The translations under genes and the position numbers were made by a program. The notes below the pieces were generated by a model. It saw only the letters and a program-made list of their open reading frames with translations, had not been told where the DNA came from and searched no databases. This document shows positions 44,532 through 56,839 of a stretch of DNA of 64,000 nucleotides, one piece after another. The first letter of the stretch is position 1. Every line of letters begins with the position of its first letter. The stretch is from Haematobia irritans. Lineage: Eukaryota; Arthropoda; Insecta; Diptera; Muscidae. The DNA lies in the NCBI RefSeq assembly GCF_050003625.1, contig NC_134397.1, positions 273,724,070 to 273,788,069 on the forward strand. Direction: 5' to 3'.

Positions 44532-47052
44532 GTAGCCCGGCCCGCTTCGCTGCGCCTTCCGAAGCATATTTGGAGGAATATTTTGCGTTAACTTAGTCAA
44601 CTATATCCTTCGTGCTGAAAACAAATTCGAAAAGATTTGAATTCTTTTAAACAAATCGGACTACTTGATTTTTCGTTTATAGGTACAAATACGGCGGGAG
44701 AGGGTGTACCTTCGTCTATATTTCTTGTGAATTTTAAGTGTGGTTTGTCAAGGAAAGGTATCCTTCTCCTCAACATATCTGAAAATTAAGCACTATATTA
44801 TAATAACATTCAAAGAATTACTGTTTCCCATCCAATAAATCGGAAAAAGCAAAAATAGTAAAAAATTTTACCACATTAACATTTGCTAAAATGTTGGAAA
44901 ATGATGCACTCCCTACGTTGGCTGCCAATTTCATGTACATTTAAGTTCTTTTCTAAAAAGAAGTCTGGCAGAAGGCTGTGCAAAAATCATAAAATTATGT
45001 ACCGAGTTCCCATTTACGGACAACCCTCTACTTTCAATTTAAGAAAAAAAGAGGACAAAAGGGAACCCTCTCCCCACCTTCGCTCCACTCCGACCTGATA
45101 TCGGACTATCACGTACCCTATATTAATTTCGCAACTACTCAATGGTCCCTATAAATTCTATCGAAGTAAATCGACAAAGTTTATTTCAATTTTCCCCTTC
45201 CCCAACCAGATATCGAAAAATATACTATATATACATATACTAATTTAAAAATCATGTATAAATTTAATCACCTCCTCCCACGTTCCCTGTAAATTTCAAG
45301 TAGATCGGCGATGTTTAAATTGTTTTAAAGGGACGTCACTTTCCCCGATACAATATCGACAAACACCGTAGTGAATAGCACTCTAACCTTCCCTGAAAAT
45401 TCTTGAAACTTTCCTTCAAGTGTGGGGCAAGGAAGGTTGCCTCTTCGTTCATAACCTTCCCGCACTGCCTATGTAAATTTCAAGAAATCTTAAGAATGGT
45501 TGTTTTTTTTTTGCAGTTTTAGAGAAGGACCTCCTCCCCGACTAAATATCGAAAAGTGATGTAGCGTATCTTTTGTAAACGTCCCAGGAAATGTTAAGCA
45601 AATTATAAGCCTAAAAGGGCGGCCTCTCTTCCGTCCAAATATCACAAAATCAGGTATCAACTATTAATATCGTAACCTCTCCCCAGTCCCCTGTAAATTT
45701 CAAGTAACTCGGTAAAAGTTTAATTGTTTCTCTGTATGTACTTAAGAGAAACGGATGTCTCCCTATGCCCTTTTATTTTTATTAAAAAATCGAGAACCTG
45801 ATATAAATTTCATAACCCATTTTTTCCGTAAAATTTCATATGTGATTTCATCCACATATGAAATCATCGGGTACCCCATATTAATTCCATAACCTCACCA
45901 CATGTTCTCTGTAAATCTCAGATAATTTAGAGAATTTTAGTTTTTTCACTGTACTTAAAAAAAGGTCGAACAAAGGGGAGGCCCCCTCCGCCACCAAATA
46001 TCGAAATAAAAAGTAGCGGATCTTTGTCTAGATGCCAACCCCAATCTTCAATGAAAATTTCAAGCAAATCGGTCAACTTTGGTCCAATTTTCAAAAAGTC
46101 CGACGAAGGGGAGGCCCCCCTCCGCGACCAGGTGTCAAAAAATAAGGTACCCTATTTTCACCACATGAACGCCCCCTACGATCTCTGAAAGTTCCAAGTA
46201 AATCGGTTCAGCCGTTTCGGAGCCAACTCGAAACATACAAACAAACAAATAAACAAACATAGATTGAATTTTATATATAGATTTATTTTATTAGTTATTA
46301 ACGTAAGTTTTTATACCCACAATTATAGTATGGTGATGGGAGTATAATAAGTTTGTCATTCCGTTTATAATACATCGAAATATCGATTTTCGACTACATA
46401 AATTATATATTCTTGATCAGGAAGAAATATAACCACGTCCGTCTGTCTGGCTGTTGTAGCCACCAGGGCTGTGGAGTCGACTCAATTTTGCTCGACTCCG
46501 GCATTTCTTATTAACCTCGACTCTAGAGTCGACTCCAAGTGGTGTACCTAAATCTCATTTTAACAGTATTCCAATTGTAATTTTAAGGTGTAGTATTCCA
46601 AAAATATACCGATACATGTATTCTATTTTGCCTTGCCAGAATATATATTTATAAAAACAAAAAATTTCAAAAAATAATTAGCTTCCAGAAGTTTAAGAAA
46701 TAAAATCCTGGTATTAATCTATATAGGCATTTTATAAAAAATAAATCTATATAAAAAAGAAAAATACACAAAAATCAAAATGTCGGGCTAATCAGATAGA
46801 AAGTTTAGATGTTAAAAAATTTAATGTGTCGGATATAGAAAACAAACATAAACTGCCAAAAATTAGGACGGGCGGAATTTTAAATAACCACTACCACACT
46901 GAAAAATAGCATGCGCGTTCCAAAGATTTTGTTTTTACTTTAACAATTTTGGTATTGATTCCGAGCCAAAGAAGCGGAGAATACAAGTAAGGATACCTTT
47001 AAGACGCAATTCTCTTTTAAATTTGGGTTTTGTGTACTTGCTTCCAGGAAGC
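44532..47052 (+). repeat. 2.5-kb tandem duplication, copy 2
   Basis: Near-identical to copy 1. Differences seen are a small deletion after GGCGATGTTTAAA (near 45318), a changed A-run near 45049, and scattered substitutions (for example CTGCTATCG versus CTGATATCG). Copy 2 runs on into the complete MITE and hAT element, so it retains the original right-hand context. Confidence 0.93.
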
Positions 47053-48341
47053 TAAATTTGATTTTTCGATTTTTCAGATTTTTTTCTTCATATTCTATCA
47101 AAGTCCTTTAAAAACGAGTTAACGACAACTTTATTTTCCAAATTCAGGCTAGACTTCCAGTGGAAATTATGTATATGTTTCAAGTAAAAATCATCTTTAA
47201 AATAAAATGTTGAAAAATAGGACATTTTTGAACGATTTTTTGCTTTGTAGTCAAGTTGGAAAAATACAACAAATTTAAATGCAATCTCATTAATTTTAAA
47301 GAATTTTTTTGAATTATTAAAGTCAAGTTGACGTCACCCTAAAAAACATTTCTTTCATGTTATGATACCCATTTTTAAGTAAAATCACTTAATTATAAGG
47401 ACAATACGACTTCATTGAAAAGTTTATCAGATTTTGGACAAGGAAAATAACTTTATACTAGAGAAATGCGTCTTCTCTGCTAAGCAAAATTTGCATTTGT
47501 ATTTTAAAGATATGAAATCTTTGGCCTCACGACAATTTTTTTATCAGTGTATACAACAGATGACAGGAATAGCTGGACAGTTACGAATATTGTTTCATTA
47601 GAAATAAAATGGTGAAACATCGATTTATAAATAGTCTATCAGTTATGGACATTAGAGACCATTAATTTAATATAAAGAATTTCGAGTGGCTTTGATGAAA
47701 CAAACATTCTCACAAAAGACCGGCTCAGATGGCACGTTGGCAGAGGTTCAATTTAAAATTATCGGGTAATTATCTCCATACATAAAATCTTGGCCGACGG
47801 AAAATTTCCGCATTTATTTTTGGATCTCAAATAACTCTAAATTAAAAAATTTTGACAAATATTTAGACTGGGAACAACTTCTTAAAACAAATCGGAAGAT
47901 GGATTTATATGTAGGTGCTATATCACAAAATTGTCCAGTATGACCCATCTTCGAACTCGACATGCCTGCCAAAAAATTTAGAACGTAAGGTTCTACTTCT
48001 ATATTGCCTTAAAACTGTACCTTTACGAAGAGTATATATATGGTCAAAAATCGATATTTTAGTATGTTAAAAATGGACAATACAATTGATCAATTCAACC
48101 CATATTCTAGTAAAACCTACTTTTTATATCACCGTGAAATTTCACCCATATAAATACACTTTGAATAGCCTGAAATCCAATACTTCGTTTTTCGTTGTTC
48201 GATAGAATAGGATAGGAAGTGTTTTTCAAAGTTTGTTTCGCCGGAGTCGGAGTCGAGCAAAATGTCTACGACTCCGACTCCAGCGAAATCATCAGACTCC
48301 GACCCCAAGACTCCGACTCCGGCTCCGACTCCAAAGCCCTG
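46464..48341. mobile_element. hAT-type element, non-autonomous, with nested MITE
   Basis: Ends CAGGGCTGTGGAGTCGACTC and rc CAGGGCTTTGGAGTCGGAGC, flanked by GTAGCCAC (46456-46463) and GTAGTCAC (48342-48349), an 8-bp duplication with one change. The flanks together are a DINE tail (GTAGTCACGCTACAGTC). The interior has the 653-bp MITE and a DINE-C fragment (about 47885-48070). No transposase was seen. The truncated twin is at 43943-44531. Confidence 0.83.
46897..47549 (+). mobile_element. CACTGAAAAA-type MITE, full copy
   Basis: Ends CACTGAAAAATAGC and TTTTTTTATCAGTG. The interior includes GAGCCAAAGAAGCGGAGAAT, CAATTCTCTTTTAAATTTGG and AGATATGAAATCTTTGGCC. It has no coding capacity. Confidence 0.8.
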
Positions 48342-48438
48342 GTAGTCACGCTACAGTCTTCAATAATGAAGCTATCGTGCAGAATTGTTGCATAAACTCG
48401 GCTGATAAATCCCCGGTATATCAAAGAAAAACACATTT

Positions 48439-50250
48439 GTATACCCTGCTCCACACTGTGGAACAGGGTATTATAAGTTAGTGCATATGTTTGCAACACC
48501 CAGAAGGAGACGAGATAGACACATGGTGTCTTTGGCAAAAATGCTCAGGGTGGGTTCCTGAGTCGATATAGCGATGTCCGTCTGTCCGTGAACACATTTT
48601 TGTAATCAAAGTCTAGGTCGCAGTTTTAGTCCAATCGACTTCAAATTTGGCACAAGTATGTGTCTTGGCTCAGAATAGATCCCTATTGATTTTGGAAGAA
48701 ATCGGTTCAGATTTAGATATAGCTCCCATATATATATTTCGCCCGATATGGACTTATATGGCCCCAGAAGCCAGAGTCTTACCCTAATTTGCTTAAAATT
48801 TTGCACAAGAAGAACAATTAGTACTATAGTCAAGTGTGCCAAATTTTATTGAAATCGGTTCAGATTTAGATATAGCTCCCATATATATCTTTCGCCCGAT
48901 ATGCACTAATATGGACCCAGCAGCCAGAGTTTTATACCGATTTGCTTGAAATATTGTATTAACATAACACTTAGTCGTATAGTCAAGTGTGCAAAATTTG
49001 ATTGAAATCGGTTCAGATTTAGATATAGCTCCCATATATATCTTTCGCCCGATATGGACTTATATGGCCCCAGAAGCCAGATTTTTGGCCGAATTTGGTT
49101 GAAATTTTGCACTAGGAGTACAGTTAGTAGTATAGTCAAGTGTGCAAAATTTGATTGAAATCGGTTCAGATTTAGATATAGCTCCCATATATATCTTTCG
49201 CCCGATATGGACTAATATGGTCCTAAAAGCTAGAGTTTTGACCCAATTTGGTTGAAATTTTGCACAGGGAGTAGATTTAGCATTGTAGCTATGTATGCCA
49301 AATTTGGTTGAAGTCGATTCAGATTTAGATATAGCTCCCATATATATCTTTCGCCCGATATGCACTTATATGGACCCAGAAGCCAGACTTTTATCCCGAT
49401 TAGCTTGAAATTTTGCACAAGGAGTACAATTGGTAGTATAGTCATGTGTGCCGAATTTGATTGAAATCGGTTCAGATTTAGATATAGCTTCCATATATAT
49501 TTTTCGCCCGATATGGACTTATATGGCCCCAGAAGCCCGAGTTTTGGCCCAATTTGGTTGAAATTTTGCACAGGAAGTAGATTTAGCATTCTAGCTATGC
49601 GTGCCAAATTTGATTGAAATCGGTTCAGATTTATATATAGCTCCCATATATAGCTTTCGCCCGATTTACACTCATATGACCACAGAGGCCAATGTTTTGC
49701 TCCGATTTAGTTGAAATTTTGCACATGGAGTAGAATTAGCATTGTAGCTATGTCTGCCAAATGTGGTTGAAATCGGTTCAGATTTAGATATAGCTCCCAT
49801 ATATATGTTCTTCTGATTTCGACAAAAATGGTCAAAATACCAACATTTTCCTTGTAAAATCGCCGCTGTTTAGTCGAAAAGTTGTAAAACTGACTCTAAT
49901 TTTCCTAAACTTGTAATACATATATATCGAGCGATAAATCATAAATAAACTTTTGCGAAGTTTCCTTAAAATTGCTTCAGATTTAAATGTTTCCCATATT
50001 TTTTTTACTAAAATTGTGTTCCACCCTAGTGCATTAGCCAACTTAAATTTTGAGTCTATAGATTTTGTAAAAGTCTATCAAATTCTGTCCAAATCGAATG
50101 ATATTTAAATGTATGTATTTGGGACAAATCCTTGTATATAGCACCCAACACATTTGACGGATGTGATATGGTAACGAAAATTTAGATCTACAAAGTGGTG
50201 CAGGGTATAATATAGTCGGCCCCGCCCGACTTTAGACTTTCCTTACTTGT
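48439..50250 (-). mobile_element. DINE-B-like element, long copy, inside mariner
   Basis: Tail hairpin ATACCCTG...CAGGGTAT at the left, CTTTCCTTACTTG at the right. It has seven to eight 153-bp central units and the box GAGTCGATATAGCGATGTCC. The insertion separates mariner CACATTT from TTTTTGTTAAAATTCG. Minus-strand frames of 70-125 codons are readings of the repeat. Confidence 0.87.
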
Positions 50251-51197
50251 TTTTGTTAAAATTCGTATTTACTATTCAACATAGTTCCCTTCAAAAGCGA
50301 TACAACGATTATAACGACCTTCCAATTTTTTGATACCATTTTGGTAGTACTCCTTCGGTTTTGCCTCAAAATAGGCCTTAGTTTCGGCGATCACCTCTTA
50401 ATTGCAGCCAAATTTTTTCCCTGCGAGCATCCTTTTGAGGTCTGAGAACAAGAAAAAGTCGCTAGGGCCAGATCTGGAGAATACCCATGAATTTTTTCCA
50501 TCGTTCTCAATGACTTGTGGCACGGTGCGTTGTTTTGGTGGAACAACACCTTTCTTCTTCATATGGGGCCGTTTTGCCGCGATTTCGACCTTCAAACGCT
50601 CCCTTCTCACGATATTCGATAAAAATTATTCCATCCGCATCCCAAAAAACAGAGGCCATTACTTTTCCAGCGGACTTTTAAGTCTTTCCATGCAAGGCCG
50701 TATTCAGGGGGGGGGGGGGGTGAGGGGGATCAAACCCCCCCCAACCCCCCCCCCCCCCCGAAATGAATGAATATTTTTATATAAATAAATATATATTTTT
50801 AGCTGCATAGAAAAATCTTATCGAAGATGTTGAAGAAAAGCTGGAGGTTTTATTTTGAAAAACACTTACCTATAAAACTTGCACAAATCATAGAATACTA
50901 GTTGAAAAGCCCGTCAAACGACGGTCGAAAAAAACAAATTGTTTTTGTTCTCGCACCACAAATTTCATTTTTGGAAAATGTATTTCTGCTTTTTATGTGT
51001 GTTTGTTGTTCTTTTTGTGAACATGACTCGCTTTGTTTGGCCATAGCAACAACAACGAAACAGCCAAACACACATGTGTAAATGAAATGGCGCAAAACCT
51101 GCGAAAAGAACCTGCCTAATTCAGCGATGGAAGCAATAAAGAGATTTTTCCAAACGTGCATATTCTTTTAAAAATTTTGGTCACTTTGCCAGTTACT

Positions 51198-51853
51198 CAG
51201 GGATGGAAAATACAATTTTTAAGAAAGTACAAAAAAGGTATTTTTTGAGCGGAAAGGTACTTTTTACTAAATTTCAACAAAAATTTCACTGGAAGATTAT
51301 TGTCAAGAGACTGAATTTTAAAGAAAATAAAATTTTGACAAAATTTTCTATAGAAATAAAATTTTGCAAAAATTTCCTATAGAAATAAAATTTTTACAAA
51401 ATTTTCAATTGAAATAAAATTTTGACAAAATTTTCTATAAAAATAAAATTTTGACAAAATTTTCTATAAAAATAAAATTTTGCAAAAATTCTATATAGAA
51501 ATAAAATGTTGACAACTATTTCTACCGAAATAAAAAATCGATAATATAGAATCTCATTCTTTTTTCGACTAAAACTTTCTTGAAGTTCAATAAAATCCTG
51601 TTTTTGACTATGTCTTTTACCCACATGAACATGTCTGTTTTGCCATATTTGTAAAAGACTATTAGCAAATAAGGTTGATAAAGACTTTCTCAAAATATTA
51701 AAATATTTTGTCAAAGCTATTGTACCATAAATCTGATATCCACTCAAAAATGTCTACACAAAAGGTACTAAATCATTCGCGGGGGTACTACGGTACTGAC
51801 CGGGGTGAAAAAGGTTTGAAAAAAGTACTAAAGTACTGCATTTTCCATCCCTG
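51198..51853 (+). mobile_element. hAT-type MITE, 656 bp
   Basis: Ends CAGGGATGGAAAATACAATT and rc CAGGGATGGAAAATGCAGTA, flanked by exact CAGTTACT (51190-51197, 51854-51861). The interior has a 29-bp minisatellite (about 51325-51530), then AGTACT-rich sequence. It is the reference copy for the stretched element at 19296-36051. Confidence 0.9.
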
Positions 51854-52048
51854 CAGTTACTACGTGCACATCCGAACGTTCATTTTCAACAATGAAGAGA
51901 TTAAAGACGTATCTTAGAAATTCGACTAGCGAGAGTAGACTCAAAGGATTGGCATTAATGTCGGTTCATCGCCGAATAAATGTGCCGACTGAAGAAGTCA
52001 TTGATTTATTTGCTGCCCAAAAAGCCCGTCGGCTCAATTGAATATTAT

Positions 52049-53170
52049 AACAAGTATATACAGCACTAAGTTCGGCCGGGCCGAATCTTAAATACCCACC
52101 ACCATGAACCAAATATTAGGGTTTCCTTTGAAATTTCAGGAGGGCTTGAGGACTTGAGGATATTCCCGAAGATAAATTTAAAGATTTCACCAATGAGGAC
52201 TATATCAGATTCTGGATTTATAAGAACCATTTTTGTTTGAGTTTAAAAGGAATCATTAACATCTCTTGTAAGTGTTCAAGAAAATTATAAAAACAAATTC
52301 TTGATTTGAAATCTTAAATCTGTAGAAGTAAAATCTGGAAATTTTACATTGAGTTTCAAGCAATTTTCATGATCAGTGCGCCTTCTACACCCTCAAGAAG
52401 TGAAGTCGGTATATATGGAGGCATTACCAAATGGATCGATAAAAACTTAATCCGATACACGTTTTTGTGAGCCTAAAATACCAGAATATTTACAATTTCA
52501 GGAAAATCAGATAAAAACTACGGTTTCTAGAAACCCAAGGAGTTAAATCGGGAGATCGTTCTTATGGGGGCTATACTAAAATATGGACCGATACTCACCG
52601 TTTTCGGCACACCTCTTTATGACCCGAAAATACCTCTAGATTTCCAATTTCAGGCAAATAGGATAAAAACTTCGGATTCTAGAAGCCCAAGAAGTAAAAT
52701 CTTGAAATCGGTCTATATGGGGGCTATACCAAAATATGGACCGATACTCACCATTTTCGGCACACCTCTTTATGGTCATAAAATACCTCTAGGTTTCAAA
52801 TTTCAGGCAAATTGGATAAAAACTACGATTTCTATAAGCCCAAGACCCCAAATCGGGAGGTCGGTTTATATGGGGACTATATCAAAACCTGGACCGATAT
52901 AGCCCATCTTCGAACTTGACCTGCCTGCAGACAAAAGACGAGTTTGTGCAAAATTTCAGTACGATTGCTTCATTATTGAAGACTGTAGCGTGATTACAAC
53001 AGACAGACAGACAGACGGACAGACGGACATCGTTATATCGTCTTAGAATTTCTCCCTGATCAAGAATATATATACATTATATAGTCGGAAATCGATATTT
53101 CGATGTGTTACAAACGGAATGACAAACTTATTATACCCCCGTCACCATTCTATGGTGGTGGGTATAAAAA
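52049..53170 (+). mobile_element. DINE-C-like element
   Basis: Starts AACAAGTATATACAGCACTAAG with a TTCGGCCGGGCCGAA hairpin and a TACCCACCACCATG box. Central units with TATATGGGGGCTATACCAAA translate to a 51-residue repeat (MGAILKYGPILTVFG). The tail has GACTGTAGCGTGATTAC, ACAGACAGACAG and the terminal hairpin around CACCATTCTATGGTGGTG. Confidence 0.82.
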
Positions 53171-53943
53171 TATTGTATACATACCTATGCATAAATAAAA
53201 TTTTCTACACATGAGATTATATGAATATTTTTTTTTTAAGTTGAACCCCCCCCGAATTAAAATCCTGGCTACGGCCTTGTTTCCATGCTTCGGAGACGGT
53301 TCACCGGTCGCTGTCCACTCAGCCGACTGTCGATTGGACTCAGGAGTGTAGTGATGGAGCCATCCATTGTAACATATCGACGGAAAAACTTGGGTTTATT
53401 CCGAGTTAACAGCTGCAAACACCGCTCAGAATCATCAACACGTTGTTGTTTTTGGTCACATCTGAGCTCAAGTGGCACCCACTTTGCACAGAGCTTCCGC
53501 ATATCCAAATATTGCTATCTCGATCAACTTCATTTTACAGTCATTCAAAATCATTTTGTGGATTCTTTTGATGTTATCGTCGGTAACCACCTCTTTCGGG
53601 CGTACACTGCGTTCACCGTCCTCCGTGCTCATTTCACCACGATTGAATTTTGCATACCAATCAATTATTGTTGATTTCCCTGGGGCAGAGTACGGAAACT
53701 CATTATCAAGCCAAGTTTTTGCTTCCATCGTATTTTTTCCTTTCAGAAAACAGTATTCCTTTTTTTCCATTTTTTTTTTTTTTCACAATAACAAAAGTTG
53801 CTTCACAAAAGACGCTCTATCTCACAAACGAATTGACTTACGGACGTCAAATTTTGACACGAATCATTTGAAGGTTGGTACTATATAAAAATAATATGCA
53901 TTTAATACTAGCGATCAGACCGAAGACTTATCAGCCAACCTGT

Positions 53944-55076
53944 TAGGTAGAGTTTTAGATATTGGTATCCTTGATCTATGTTACTGTTTTTCTAAATGTG
54001 TATTAGCTTTTCTGTATACGTTAGGATAATTACTCATAGTGATAACTAGAGTTTAGTGTATGGGATTTCCAGGATATATGGTCTCCTGTTAGTTTTATGA
54101 TAAGAGAAAGTAGTGTGGGACTAGGTTAAGAATTAGTTTGTAAGATAGCAAGTAAGAAAGAAAAATTAAAAATAAAATCAGTGTTTTCAGCAACCTCCAA
54201 AAGAGCAAACCTCTTTTATACAGTCGTATTATTATTATTATTTTTTTATTTTTTCCCTCAGAATCGCATTTTTTAAATTAAAATGTCTAAAATGGTCTTT
54301 GCAAGGTTACTCACTTAATAATTTTTCTAGTTATTTGTTTTTATAATAATAGTCACAATATTAAAACATTTATTGTTCGCTCGTTGCTAACTTTCATTCC
54401 AAATCTGATCAGACTTTGTCTTTGAAATGGAGTGAATACACAAATAACACCTTTCCCTGTTTTACTAATTATATCAATTTACTAAATTATACCAAAAATG
54501 CAGCTTAGCTATTGAAAGTATACTATTGTTTTTATTTATGAATATATTTCGCTAATTAAATTATTTAATAAAATAGTTTAGCTTTTATATTTTCTAATTT
54601 TAGAAAAATTCCTCTTTTAATGGAATGACATTAATAAGTTATGTATACTGAATTGTGCTGAGCTAAAATTAATTGAATGTTCATAATGATACCTATCTAT
54701 TCGGGGAAAATGTTATTATCGCAGATCATACCAATTATTTCAGTTATTGAATTATTAAATTAATTAAATGAAATTGGAGATTGAAATTGTCGCCTTTTGT
54801 TATGTGGCTCTTTTTTGTTTTCATTTGAGCGACGCAAAAAACAAAGCTCCTTTGAAAGAAGCCTACACACACGTGTCTAGGTGTATATATGCCCAGTGGG
54901 GAAAGTTGGAGCAAAACATTTCATTGATTCCATCGCTAAATATTTCAACTTACATTATAAGGTCATTTGAAATGTCTATTTTTAATATTTGTTTGAAGGC
55001 GAAAAGTTGCGATAGTTATTAACTTTTTTATAATCACAAAACAGAATGTTAAAGAAAATTTTGTTTAAAATCCCTA
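53944..55076. other. AT-rich DNA with one signal-peptide-like open frame
   Basis: No repeat was recognised. The frame 54768-55022 (+, 84 codons) begins MKLEIEIVAFCYVALFCF and resembles a secretory signal (hydrophobic 7-20, then LSDA). The rest has no motif, and no flanking exons are visible. It may be chance. Confidence 0.3.
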
Positions 55077-55581
55077 TACTGAAAAAAAGCATGACCGGTT
55101 CCAAACATGTTGTCTTTACTTTACAGAATTGGAGAATACAAGCAAGGATACTTTTAAGACACAATTCTCTTTTAAATTTTGGTTTTGTGTACTTATTTTT
55201 CGCTTTTTCAACTTTTTTCTTCATATGCTATCAAAGACCTTAATAAACGAGTTAACACAACTTTATTTTTCAAAATGTCCTATTTTTGAACGATTTTTTG
55301 TTTTGTAGTCAAGATGCAAAAAGGCAACAAATTTAAAGACAATTTCATTAATTTAAAAAATTTTTTCTGAATTATCAAAGTAAAGTTGACCTTAGCCCAA
55401 ACATTTTTTCTTTCATGTTATGATATCCATTTTGATTGCACTTAATTATAAGGGCAATACGGCTTCATTGAAAAGTTTATCGACTTTTGTACAAGGAAAC
55501 AACTTTATATTAGAGAAATGCTAAGCATTCGTATTTTAAAGACATGAAATCATTGACCTCACGACAATATTTTTTTCAGTG
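55077..55581 (+). mobile_element. CACTGAAAAA-type MITE
   Basis: Runs from ACTGAAAAAAAGCATGACCG to ATATTTTTTTCAGTGTA. It shares CAATTCTCTTTTAAATTTTG, CTTTATTTTTCAAAATG and AAAGACATGAAATC with the copy at 46897. It lacks the middle segment GAGCCAAAGAAGCGG. Confidence 0.8.
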
Positions 55582-56238
55582 TATGGGAAATTGGTGCAAC
55601 TTGCCACTGATGGATCTATCACAGGACTAGTGCCGGTCGTAATTTTCGTCAGTTTGTCGTAATTTTTAAATTTTTTATATAATTTCTTGATTGTTATACT
55701 CTCGTGATATTAAATTTTAATTGTCACTCAGTGATATCCTGAATTCCACCATTTTTTTTTTTTTTTGAGAATTTTCAAATATGTCAACAAATACGGTCCT
55801 TAGCCAACGCTTTGACTGACAGTTTTAACCATCTGAATCCAGGCATTGTTCCGAGGCCGTCCAGTATTTCTATGTCCCTGGAGATTCCACTGAAGGGTTT
55901 GTCTGGCAATATTATCGCATGGTCTTCTCAGAATATGCACAATCCATGTCAATTTACGTGGTCGGATATCAGCTTCAATTGGCATACGATTGGCTGTCGC
56001 CAACAGTTGATCATTTTTGACCCAATTTGACCAGAAAATTTTAAGTATTTGCTTCAAGCATTTGTTGTGAAATGATTGGATCTTTAGGCGAGAGTTTTGT
56101 GTAGTACTTCAGGTTGTGCAGCCGTATAGAAGGACCGATTTCATGCTACTGTCGAAAATTCTCATTTTTATTTGCAACGAGTTTCAGGTCTTATTTATTT
56201 TGCCCGATATATCATCGTGTGAGTTTTCATCTTTGGCG

Positions 56239-56320
56239 GGAGCCACCGTCGTGCAATGGTTGGCATGCCGTAATGGCAAAGAGTAGCTATGAGGACCCAG
56301 GTTCGAATCCCTCATCGTAG
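56239..56320 (+). mobile_element. SINE head, chimeric and truncated
   Basis: GGGAGCCACCGTCGTGCAATG box-A start as in the SINE at 56840. It then joins a second tRNA-like part with box-B GGTTCGAATCC. A similar box-B phrase (GACCCAGGTTCGAATCC) repeats at about 56379. Confidence 0.6.
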
Positions 56321-56839
56321 TTTTTTTTTATTATTTTTGAATATAAAATTTGAATATAAAATTTAAGAAATTTTATGAGGACCCAGGTTCGAATCCCGCA
56401 TCGGTGATCTTGGTATTATTTTAATTTTGAATAAACAATTTTAGAAATTCTTTTCCCATCTTTAAAAACTAAAGAAATGTGGAACATTTTTTTAAATATT
56501 TTTTTTTTGTTTTTTTAATCTTACACAGCAACATTATTATGAATATTAATTGGCACTTTTTATATGAAAAAATTATCTATTTATATATCAAGAAGTTTGT
56601 CCACTGCCGTGTCTCGAACCTAGATGCGCTTTAATAGTTTGCTCCTTGTACCACCGACGAAGTTGTCATAACAACATCTGGTACTCCAGGTTGTGCAGCC
56701 GTATAGAAGGACCGATTTGATGCTACTGTCGAAAATTCTCATTTTTATTTGCACGCCATACTGTGTGCAACGAATGCAATGAGCTTCAGGCCTTATTTAT
56801 TTTGCCCGCTATATCATTGTGTGAGTTTCCATCTTTGGC

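Larger units (their letters stand above)
50693..53279. mobile_element. hAT-like element with G/C-tract ends, inside mariner
   Basis: Inverted ends CAAGGCCGTA...TACGGCCTTG, flanked by an exact 8-bp duplication TTTCCATG (50685-50692, 53280-53287) in mariner coding sequence. Next to the left end are a G14 run and two long C runs. The right end has a C8 run. The interior holds a smaller hAT MITE and a DINE element. A frame at 50898-51161 (minus) has no recognisable transposase motif. Confidence 0.82.
50395..53770 (-). pseudogene. mariner transposase, interrupted and degraded
   Basis: The N-terminal half is read at 53770-53468 (KGKNTMEAKTWLDNEFPYSA, STIIDWYAKFNRGEMSTEDG), then in another frame at 53508-53269 (QQRVDDSERCLQLLTRN, RRYVTMD). 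The C-terminal part is at 50610-50398 (KVEIAAKRPHMKKK, PSDFFLFSDLKRMLAGKKFG). This is the irritans/Himar-like class. Frameshifts, a lost segment and the 2.6-kb insertion at 50693-53279 inactivate it. Confidence 0.92.
48395..53943 (-). mobile_element. irritans-type mariner relic with two nested insertions
   Basis: Left terminus GGCTGATAAATCCCCGGT (48399-48416) and right terminus rc ACAGGTTGGCTGATAAGTC (ending 53943, then TA) are mariner inverted repeats. The body survives in three pieces: 48395-48438, 50251-50692 and 53280-53943. It is split by a DINE-B (48439-50250) and a hAT-like element (50693-53279). About 1.15 kb of mariner remains, slightly short of the usual 1.3 kb. Confidence 0.88.

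Noticed and set aside
53472..53888. 138-codon plus-strand frame
   Set aside because: Antisense to the mariner transposase N-terminal half.
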